Positions 47,001-59,000 of a stretch of 64,000 bases of DNA are shown piece by piece. The position numbers and the translations under genes are program-made. Each line of letters begins with the position of its first letter. Position 1 is the stretch's first letter. The notes below the pieces were generated by a model. It did no database searches, had not been told where the DNA came from, and worked only from the letters and a program-made list of their open reading frames with translations. The stretch is taken from assembly GCA_930367205.1 (NCBI GenBank), contig OV884014.1, forward strand, positions 112,233,138 to 112,297,137, given 5' to 3'. The DNA is from Acanthosoma haemorrhoidale (Eukaryota; Arthropoda; Insecta; Hemiptera; Acanthosomatidae).

Positions 47001-50000
47001 ATGAAATATATTAAAGGATAAAGTTAAAGATAAAAACAAAAAGTTATTACCTGGAGAGCGATATCTTTGATATCCTTGCTTTCATTACTCGAGTGAGTCC
47101 CGTTATGTTTACTATGTCGGCGATGTCTTCGATGGCTCCTGTGCCAAACATAAAGCAAATCAATTATATCTTTTCTAAAAAATAATAAAATTTTTTTGTT
47201 ACAGTATTTATTGGTGTATAGAACCATTTTTTTTTTTTAAATGGAGTTAATTTAATGAATTGGAATATGTTTAGGCTTTCACGTAATCAAATAATCAGTC
47301 AAGTTAAGACTTAATAGTAAAAAAATTTTTTTTAAATGTCAAGATGTATGAGAAGGCTAGATTCTCACTAAGGTGGTTGGGTCGCTTTAGATATTAAACA
47401 TATTTATCATCTTTTTTCAACTAATTACATGAAACGTTACATAAACAAGTAGTCAATATTTGTTATTTTGGTTTCCTTCAATAATGGGTCTGAAGAGAAT
47501 GGCATACTTAAATTTTGAAAGAAGTAGTCGCAAACTCAAGGCTTTTAGAAAATTATGTCCACCGCTAATAAATAAATAAGTTTCATGATTTGGTGAAAAA
47601 TGATCAAAAATTGTCCCAACCGACAACCGTATGATAGAAGAGAGCTGTGTATTGTTATTCATCTGCGAGTTTATAGTTAGCCAACGATTTAGATTTGAAT
47701 GTAAGCATTAGTAAGGAATCCCCTTAACTTGATGAAAGACAGATTATCATCAAATTTATTTATCGAATAAGTTTCACAAACCCTGCATGCCTGGAACATG
47801 GGTACTAAATGAGATGGTTTAAAGGCAGAAGATGTCAATGGTTTAAGGTTTAATAAATGTTGGTAGATTAAGGTCCTAAAGAAGACAGCACACAGACATA
47901 TGAAGAATGTAGGAACGTCACCCATTAATAAATTTGATGATAATGTACAATAATTATTGCAATCAACCTAGAAACAATATACCATCAAATTTTTTTTTTT
48001 GTTTTTACTTGATGATAGCATAGTCAATGGCTGGCCACTATCTACCGATTGTCAAAAACTTTTGAATCTTAATTAACTTAAAGGGTAAAGTAGACAGGAA
48101 TGAAACGAGTTATTAATAAATGACTTCCTTTTCCTAACCAGATTGTCGAATTTAGTTCATGGGATTGCTTAAATCAACCTGTATCACTTTGGTCATCCAA
48201 ATGAACTGGAAGCTTACACCCTAGCACATTCAGGCACTACGCTCCCAGAGAATATACAATTTTTGAATAAACTAAATATTATTATTCCCAGGCACGCAAT
48301 AATCTTGAGAGTTTTTAAACCTTGAAACTATAACGACGAATATTCCAAATTATTTATTGTGTTGCTGATTGATACATAAGGGATATGAGATATGATTTTT
48401 GTGATGTTCTAAGAGTAAACATAGCATATTTTGATTCTCTATTTAGGTCGAGTCATAAGTAACTTCCGTTTTTTTATCAGACATTTATTTTGCTCTCGTT
48501 AAATAACAAAATTATATTAATTTATTATGTATTCGCCACTATTTCCACAGTTTCTCATACACTCTTTGCAACTGCTGAACATATCTATCGACAGTAATCG
48601 TTAAATTGGACTTCAACAACTCGTGGTGAATTATTCCTTGGCAATCCCACCATACACACAATAAAATCTTTTTGCCATGGATGTTTGCTTTCAGATCTGG
48701 TAGGGGTGGTTGATCCTTATCAAGCCACTGTCTTTTGAGGACTATATTATCATAGATAACCCATTTTTCATCGCCTGTTACAATCCTGTTTAAAAAAGGC
48801 TCAATTTTTACCCGTGAGAGCAGACTTGTGGCGATTGACATGTGATCTTCTTTATTCCGTTCACTAAGATTGTGAGGTACCCACTCTCCTAATTTCTCCA
48901 TGTGACGGTTAACAGTTGATTGTGATGTATTCAACTTTTCTGCTATACCTCTTGTTGATTGACGTGGATTTTTCTCCAATATTGCCTTTAAAAGGTTGTC
49001 GTCAAAGTCGGAAGGACGTCCCGCCCTCGGTTTGTCTTTTAAGGTAGTATCTCCAGAACGTAATTTTATAAACCAATTTCTAACTCCCCGATCAGTTATT
49101 AGTCCTTCACCATATACACTGCATATTTCTTCAGCTGTCACCCTAGCACTATTGCTTTGTTTAAATTCCCAAAGCATTACATGACGAATATGTACTTTTT
49201 GACTCCGTCTATATAGTGAAAACAAAAACTTGTTGTCAAGGTAACTCATAGCGGGTAGATACGAACAATAGATTCTACTTAGCTGCACCCGAAGTTACTT
49301 ATGACTCCTGATATATTGATACAAATATATTGATGAACCGATGCATAGTGTTACCAATGGTTGCCTCACCCAGGGGTAGACACACGAGGCAAGGAAGTAC
49401 AGAAGTAAGTAAACTAGTCGGAAATGGGGAGGAGGAAGACTTGAATGGTAGAAGCTAACTAGAGGGGACAGCAGAACTATGGCCAAAAATTTTTTAAATT
49501 ACAGATATGCTTAAGTGGGATATCGGGAAGGACAATAGGTCGTATCAAGACAAACAAACTTCATACGACCAGAAGTTGAAATGAGGAAGTTGTTACATTT
49601 ATTTTGAATGAGAAAAGAGAATCAAGAGATAATAGTAGACCAAAACGGAGAGTGCGATTTGAGAAATAACTTAACTTTAAATCAAAATCATACCTCCTGC
49701 GACTCCTATGATTCTTCTTATGAAACGGTGTCTTCACTTTTTTCACCAGGGTCTGCGTCACTTCCGATACTTTGACAGAGACCGCGGAATCCACCGAATG
49801 TCTGCGAGATTCTACAGATACCCTGTAGAACAGTTATTGTTGAGAAAGTTAAAATATATAATGGGTTAAAATAATTAAAATTTTATTTAACATATTTATC
49901 TTTAGAAAAAATAATATTTTAAAACCATTAATAGTAACAAGTAATGATAATTTTATATAGAAACAATTTAAGTAAGTGAAAATGAAAACCTAGCTGCATT

Positions 50001-53000
50001 TAGTTCAAATAAAGAAGTTTCATGGTTTAACTACTAGTTCTGAAGCAAGCCTTTCGGCTTTGGAAAGAATCAATTTTAGGCCAGTCCAGAGGTATGAAAG
50101 GAAGTGAACTGTCGTTAGGACGGATGGGTAAAGGAAAGCCATTGTTAGGAACTAAAGGTGAGATTTATAACGTAGTTCTCAAATTTTTTTTTGTCAGGCG
50201 TCAATGAGCCTCAGTGGTTGACATGCCCTAGAACTAACAAATAAATTTTTTGTGATATTAAATTTTTTTAATTTAATGCCGCATTAACATTGTTAAAAAA
50301 TTGAAACTTCAAATCCTAAACAGTTATTGCGCTGTGACCTTGTGAAATCTTAATAGTTGGTGACAGACTTTATGTATATTTATTTTTTCATACTTAGTAT
50401 TTGTAGTTCATATTATCAGCTTATTTCCAGGTGCGGGAATATAAATTTTAAATTTATGACCATTACCGTAGAACATACAAACAGACTTAAAAAGTATACT
50501 CATACCTATTTGTAAGGATATCCTCATTGTGATGCTTGTTTCAAGCAGGAATACCTTTTTTTGGGGGGGGGGGGTCATTACAACCACAAGGACTACAATA
50601 CAATTTTTTAACACAATAAGAAAATGATGGTGGTGTATATGTGGGCATCAATGAACCCTTGCCGTTGACAAGCCCTTTAAAAATATTTATATTCTTATGT
50701 TTTTTATCTATTTTGCTTATATTTAAATTTACCTGAGAGTTAACGGTTCTGCTAATATAAAAAAGAATTCTGGCAATTACAAAATTATTGTTTAATTTTT
50801 ATACAAGCACGTCTGTGACAAAATTACAATGGTTTATTAACAAAAAATTTTTATTTTACCTTATTATTATTCGCGACTGGCAAGATTTACTAATTTTTAT
50901 GTCCTTTTCTTATTGCTTCCACTATTTTCTTCGTCCTTCGGCGAATTCTCCCTTATTCCTCGTTTGCTCATTGGTCTGCCACGTGATCAGTAATATCCAT
51001 TGCTATCACCTCAATCTTCCTGCTTTGATAAAACTCCTCTTCCGTTATCTGTTCTCCTATGCCCAATCACCATTAAATAAAAATGTAAAAGTTTCACAAA
51101 TTTCACTATCTTCATTTTACATTTTGTCTCATGAGATCACAAAAAGAATAACGCTAACGCTCTATTATTTTTGAAGGACTCGTCTTTTGTCTCGTCTTCT
51201 TGATTTTTTCATCCTTCTTTCTTCCAATGCCAGTTGTCTTATATTTTTAACTTTTCTTATTTTAAAGTTAACAAATCCAATATTAAAAGATTTTAATTTA
51301 ATCCTTGATATTATTTATATGATAAATATTATTACTAGACAGAACGGCAACAAATAATGTCCATCCCTTCATAACCATGATTCACGGATCGTTTACCGCC
51401 CTTTTATGCCTGCTAATTTCAAATTCAAATCAAAGGCAACATCACAACAATATATATATGCAGCCTCTATTATTCCAACAAACACGACAACAAATTTTAA
51501 ACTGTAAACAAAGCAACATAGTTTCAATACCTTCTAACACTATAGCTAATCTCCGAATCCATAGAATTCCTTCGATGTGAAGATATTGAATTTGTTGCAG
51601 CAACTAAAGCACCTCTTCTTTGAACCAGTTTGGGCAAAGCTGCGGCCCAGCTCGACCTTACCGATCCTGAACCTTCACTGTTTAATTCAAACTTCAAGCC
51701 TACAATTAAAAAAAATTAAATCCTATAAATTTTCTCATTAAACAAAAATATTAACTTATAACAAAAAATATGGCTTATTTAATGCAAATGATAATAGTTA
51801 ATTTTATCTTCACAGGGGTCTTAATTTTTTGACTGATTACAAGCTCATGAAATCTTACCATATTATTCCGATGAAATGCCACCCTGCAGCATGGAAAAAA
51901 AATAAAAATTATTGGTTGCTTTGATATTATTTTGAAACATAGCTACCTTTAGAAATTAAATAAATTAGTAAGCAGCGGGTTTTACGATGAAAGCTCTAAA
52001 ATACATCATGAGCGATGTGAACTATCAAGTCAGTTACAGAAACGTTAAGTGCTTAACACTAATTAAATAACAATTAACTAGAATCGTACAGCAAATTTTT
52101 CTTTAAAAAGTTACTCTATCTTCTAAAAAATAAAATATTTCTAAATGTTCCAAGTTGTTTATAACACCAAAAGTACAATTTTTGTTTCATAAGTTTATTA
52201 AGTCCTATGAAATGTAGAAAAAACCTTTATAAAAATAGAAATTTTAGTGTTAATAAAGCACATTTTTTTTATTATGATAATATAATGAAAATTTGTGATC
52301 CTATGAATAGCCAATCACAGAAATTTATTCAAACAATTCATAATTATAAGTTATAATACTTTAATAACTATTAAAATTTTATTTAAAAAAAGGTGAACTA
52401 AATACGACTCCAAGAAGCTTGTGTACTTCTCTGAATAGCAAGGATCATATTATTACTTAAGATTCTCGCAACATAACTCTATTAAATATAACCACATTTA
52501 AAATGACAATGTATGGTGGGAAGTTGTTGGAATAGGAGGATTTTAAAGGTTCCAGAGGATGAGCTTGGAAGACATTATTATTATTAGGAGGGAGAGAAGT
52601 CCAGAGAGAAGTGGAGTGAGTGAGGTTTGAATCAATCCTCTTCTGAAATCATATCTGTATAATTTACAGCCATTGTTTCTGAACGCAAAACCTTAGTTTT
52701 TATTAATTTATCCGATTATTGCGACTCTACTTTCTATACGGAGTTATGCTGTGGGAAACCTGCTAATAAATAGTTAATTTCAAATTTTCTATTAAATAAT
52801 TACCATATAGCCTTTTAATATTAGTCATGACCGCTTTAAAAGAGTAAACTACCAAGCTTGGAATGGCTTCGATGAAGTTAGCTATTTAGAAACGCTGGGG
52901 TTTATCTATAGAAAGTGTCAATGCACACGAATCACAAGTCAATTTTTCAATATTCAATCCACAGAGCTTAACTTAATCACACTTTCTTTTAATCGCATTT

Positions 53001-56000
53001 AAACTTTTTATCACAGAAGAAATTTAACTATAAACAGTCCTTAAGTCCATACAAATTTTAACACGTTAACAATTTCACAAATTGTTTCTAATACATTAAT
53101 GTTCATTTAACATTTTTTGTACAGCTGTTCTTAACTAACTTAGAGGCAAGGATTGTTTTTCAGACGTATCTACTTTTTTCAATGCACTGCACAACGGAGA
53201 AATATTTCTTTTAAAAGTCATCAATGCTTCAACGGAATCTATCGACTGGATGATCCCCATCATTTTTTGTAATTCTTTCCATTTTTCTTCCTGCAAATTA
53301 AATGAAGACCCTACTTCTGCACCTTTAGAAGATGAATCGTCAGGAGGCACAGGATCGAGGTCTGTTGTATCATCTTGAACTGAAGATGGGCCCGAACTGT
53401 TCACTGTGTTACAATTAACCCTCTCATTTTTTTCTGATTGTTTCCGGTTTTCTTCCTCAAAATCAAATAATTCCATTTCTACATCTTCCGAGGACAATTC
53501 GTCAACTGTTGATATAGGTACGGAATCAAGGTCTATTGTGTTGGAATTGTTGTCAGTTAGAACTGAAGAATCATCATTCATGGCATTTGTTGAATTACAT
53601 TTAATAGTGTAACAGTGGTCGCTTAAATAATAGTCATTTGAATCAGCTCTTTTCTGGTTAGTGTTATTAGCATCGGATCTGACTAAAAATGATGTATCGG
53701 AGTTCCTATTGGCATTAGGTTCCCCGTCGCTGTTGACTACAATGCAGATTTCATTACTGTCTGTGACAACGACCCAACTGTCATTTCTCGGATCATCTCC
53801 GTTATTTATATTCCGAGTCATTATTTCATTTTCTACATGCTTATCATTTGTGGAGCTGCTAACGTCATTGCTTTTAATTTTATTATTTCTGGGACTTGTT
53901 GGTCTCAATCGATCCCACCTTTTTGTTATTCCTTTTACAAAGCCTTCTCTCTTCAGCACTACTTTTCCTTTTACCAAATCATACGACTCCAGATAAATAG
54001 ATTTATAGGAGTGAAAAGATTCTGATTTCTTTGAAACATTCACTTGAGGTTTTAATTTAGGGCTACAATTGTTTAACAAATCAAGCGAGTGAAAATATTC
54101 TTTGGACCTATGTGTTTTTAAATGTGGTTCATGTGTATTGACTGTTATATCGTGGCAAGGTTTATCAACAATATTTGCAAGAGCAGGGAGGAGTTCTTCA
54201 GGCCTTTCAGTTGTTTCCTTCTTTGTCAAAGGAACACGTTCAACTAGACAATCGTGACCAACATGAGTTTTATAAAAGGCGACTTCTACCTTTCCATCAC
54301 TTTCTATCGTGCGGATTGATGCAGGGCAACCTTTAGGTTCGTAGGGTAAATCACTTTTTAGGTTTTTATTGCCTTGGTCTGAGTCATAGTGCCCATCTCG
54401 ATGGCATCTGTAGACACTTAAAATGGCACGATCTTTAAGCTTTGAAAAACGCTTTACAAATATAGACTTTGTTTTCTTTTCAACTTGTTCTTTCCAACAA
54501 AAAAATTTCTTTCTGCAATTAAATTTTATAAGTTTCTTTATTAAATTTATATTATGTTCCTTGTAATAATGGTTCACCATCGTTTCTCTCCTTCCCAATG
54601 GGCCACAAATGCCACAAGTCACTATAGTGATCTTATTCTGGCACTCATCTATGGGGTTAATTTCTCCAGGATCATCTGAAATTTCACATTCGTCCATTCG
54701 AATATCTGAAGTGTCACTTGACGAATCTGAGATATTACAAACATTGTTTGGACCGACGTCTGCTGGAATACCTAAGAATTGACATACCTCTGTTGAAATA
54801 TCTACGCTGCTACATTCCTCTTCTATACTTTCAGAGGTCTTACATTCATCAGTAGTAATACCTGAAATCTTGTAGCCATTGGTAGGAGTACTCGAGTTCT
54901 TACATATATCAGTCGTATTGCCGGGAGTCTTAGTGCACCCTTTCGGAGTAGTCGGGGCCTTAAAGCTCTCTGTCGCAACACTCGAGCCTGTTGGACTACC
55001 TGAGGTCTCCTTCACTCCATTTTCAATATCTGATGTAGCGACATAGTCAGGGTGAACCTTGCTGATATGCCTTCTACAGCCTAGTGGAGTTCGAAAATTC
55101 CTCGTACAAACGGGGCATCTTCTTCTGTAAGGGCGGAAATGTATAAATTTGTTATGAGAATGTAAATGACCAAGTGATGCAAATGTCCTATCGCAAATAT
55201 TACATATGTGACCGAGGAATTTACCGGCGGACATGTTGTAATAATGTTAAATTAGACGATTTCGTCACGAGCTATAATAATATGAGCACTTAAAAAGCAG
55301 AAGAACCGAAAAGCAAACAGGAGCGGAAGAACGCGAAGGAAGGTAACCGATAGGTTCTAGAGACTGAGTGCAGAGCTCTCTAGTGGCCGGGCCCCACACT
55401 CTCATCACCAGCCATCTCCCAACAATCACTTTAAACATAATTATAATTATTTAAGGTTTAATTATTTGAACAATATATAATTATATATCAAAATATAATT
55501 AAACTCTTCTTAAAATGTAATAGGAATAAAATCTATCAGAACTACATGATAGAAACATTAAACAACTAGTTGATAGAACGATTTTATTTTATGTAACATA
55601 CATATTTTATTCTTTACTAATAATTGACATATTTCATCAATTTATTTCATTTTAGTAGGTACAGACGTTTTTGTATTAATTAATGGGACAACTTGCCACA
55701 CATATTTTGTAAATTGTAAATGAAAGTCGAAGAAATTGTATGAAGAATATACAGAGATGAGAGATTTCTTGTGCGCACTCCCACAATTCTCAAATGAAAT
55801 ATATGTGAAAAAAATACTCCAGTGATTTAGACCAAAAATACCAGGTTGGTTAAAAAATTGAATAGCTAATTGGCATAGAAAAACCTAATTGAAACCAGCG
55901 TAGAGTGTATTAAATATACAATGTCAAATGTTGGCTCTCAAAACCTTATTTTTAGCATTAGTCTTTTTCCACTTCCTTTCTAGAATATGTACATATACAT

Positions 56001-59000
56001 GCATGTTTTAGATACAGAGGTCCATGTGGCTTAAACTGTTCATTTTGACTACACTGCGATTTCATTATTGCATTTTAAACGACTTTACATAAATTTTAAT
56101 GAGGGGAAAACTAGTGAAACCACAACACAATAATAATTTAATAAATAAAATGATAATGTCAAAAAATTAAGTTTGAATTCAATCATTATAAATTAATATT
56201 GTCAAAATACGGATAAAAATAACCTATATAGTGTACAATATCCTTTATATTTTCAGCACAGAATCAGGAAAAAATGTTTGTTTAATTTGATCAAGTGCAG
56301 TTTTGTGCTCAAATACAAAAATTATTGATTGAAGTCATTTGGTCTAAATAAGGGCCAGTAGTGTTGTTTCCTAAACGTGATCCACATATCCACGGATTAG
56401 ACAACATTTTTAACACCCCATTGCACAGGGATGTAATTTTATCTTGAAATTTCCCTGAGTGGGGCTCAAACACAGGACAACGGAGTAAGATTCGGGCACT
56501 TTACTGCCACACCAGATACTTAGTCAAATAAATAAAATTAATTACTATGACCCAATCAATTTTTCTAAAATCTATCTATGTATATTTACAGATACATACT
56601 TAGATAATAACATTTTATTTACTTTTTGAAACTGTACTCACCAACAGGATCTTGATGTGTGCTGTCGAGGCTTATTGAAAGCCTACCGGCTATATTTAGC
56701 ATCTTCCTCTTAGCAAACGCCTGAGCGATTACTTTATGCTTCCTTAGCCTCGTATGGTTTCCGTTATTGTTTTCAACGTCTTTATTTAATATCCTAATAA
56801 AAAAAATATGCTTGTAGATGTGACTAAAACATTCGAATCGACCGCTTCAATAATATTACGTGGGCAAGAATTATAACATACCTCCTGATGTGCCTCTGCC
56901 ATGTGAGAAAAGTAGTCTGCGTCCACACCCAGGATGACATGAGGCAGCCTGTCAAGAACAAGGCGAGGATGTGGATCTGTAGCATGGCCAAACTCGGTCG
57001 AGACTCCATTCTGCACTCTTCTGTCGTCAAAGTTGAGTCGTTAACAACGCCTAATTTACAACTGAAAAAAATAAAATTGTACGTGTATTAGTACAAACTT
57101 CAAATGGTACTTTGGAGAATTATACTATTACAGATTATGTTACAAACGAGAACAATGACTACGGTGATAAATTAATAGTTCAGTTAGAATAAATTTGAAC
57201 TTAGCAGTGCCTTTAACGTTGGTTTGAATAGAGAAGTTCCATGATTTAGCCAATAGAGTGAACGACTAATTTAAAAATAATAAATCTAATATGAAGTGAT
57301 CACGTTGGCATTGGAGAAATTCATCTTTTCCGAGGCAACGGTTATAGTTGATAGTTAAATGAAGGAAGTCTGTACAGTTTTTAAGAATTGGAAAACCTGT
57401 CTTAAAGTATAGATATTATATCTTCAAATATTTTTTATTTTGTAAAAAATATACATATTTTTTTTAAATGATGTTATTCATTTGAATATTTACCTCATTG
57501 ACAAATATATTATTTCAGTACAATGCATTAAAATTGCACTAATTATTAATTTTTAAAACCAAAGGTAGTTTGTTATCGATCTTTTCAATTAAAGTGAGCC
57601 TATATGTTTGAATTTCACTCATTAAAAGAAGAAACTAGTGAGTCACAATTAAGCAATTAAATAAATAAATTTGCTGGAGAGACCACCCAATGCTTCATTT
57701 TTAATTTTTTTTTCCAAAAAACCAATACTATCTTTTTGGGTTTCTTTTTGAAATTTTACTCCTACGTAATCTAAATTGTTATTCATTTATTTTTAAATCA
57801 GTTTAATACTTAGTTGCTGAGCGATACTTTCAAACAATTACGAAGCTACCTATCTTATACTCCGAGTGTCTTCTAAGCTAGCAGCCGTAAAAATTAATCT
57901 ATTCAACCTGAAATGTTTTAAGTATGTTTAAAACATTCTAGACTTTTCTGTATACCTTTTGGTATGTGAAATATTAAAAAAAAAAACTGACATAAAAAAA
58001 TTCGGCCTTGCATCTATTGATAACTGGCTCTCTTCCCTTTGACTATTTTAGACCTGAGCATAAATATACCCTCATATCGAGCTAATAATTTTGAAAAAAC
58101 AAACAATAATAGTGATTCCTGAACCTCAAGACTAATACTCTGGTCATAAATAAATAAAATCTACACGTATCTATACTCACAGAATGTAAACTCTAAAACT
58201 CTTTTCCCACAAATCAGAATTCCGCCCTTCGTAATGATGACATATGAATGTGATTATTCCGAACATCAAAAGCAGTCCCGAGAACACGCCCATTCTCAAG
58301 ATGGTCTCTTTGATTTTAGCACTTGCCCTTTCTGATATTATCTCCTCCGAGTCTACTTTTAGTCTGATGAGCGTTACCAGCCCTGGAAAAAAAAAAATGT
58401 ATATTAATTTCTTACAACAAAAGTAAAGAATATAGGTAAAAAGACGTAATATTCACTAGCGAGACGACAATTATAAGCATTTACACATTTGAAGGGAGAG
58501 GGTCTACTTCCAAACGAGTAAGGGGAAACTGCACGTCTGTCTCAAATGATGAATGTCAGATTGGAGGATGGGGGTAAATACAAACCATATTATCCTCTGC
58601 TGATGTTTAGATTATAGAAGATTATATTCATAGTAAACCCAAAGCCACCTCAAGTCATTGGAACTAAACAAGTTGCGGTAACAGAGCTAACACCAAAAAC
58701 CATTTCACACACACAAAAAAAAAGTATTGATGTAATGTTACATAATAAAAACATAAAAACATGTTACATGATAAAAAATATAGTTAATAAAAAACACAAA
58801 AATGAACTTACCAACATTTTTATTCTATATTCTTAGAAACAGTTTTATAAATATTTATATATGTTTACCTTTTGACATAAAATATGCTCCGCTGGCAAGA
58901 GCTGCGGAAATCGGCGCGAGGAGGAAGATGACCCTGTAGAGCCTGTTTGTGTTGCCGACAAAACAAATCCCGGTGATGGAGTCACCATCGATTTCACCCA

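Noticed and set aside
49694..49822. Independent small gene at this exon
   Set aside because: Splice sites and phases on both sides tie it to smo.
50788..51174. 128-codon plus-strand frame in a smo intron
   Set aside because: AT-rich, Phe/Leu/Ile/Ser-heavy, no motif, no splice or promoter support.
56400..56530. A functional tRNA gene
   Set aside because: A and B boxes are present, but no acceptor or anticodon stem pairs.
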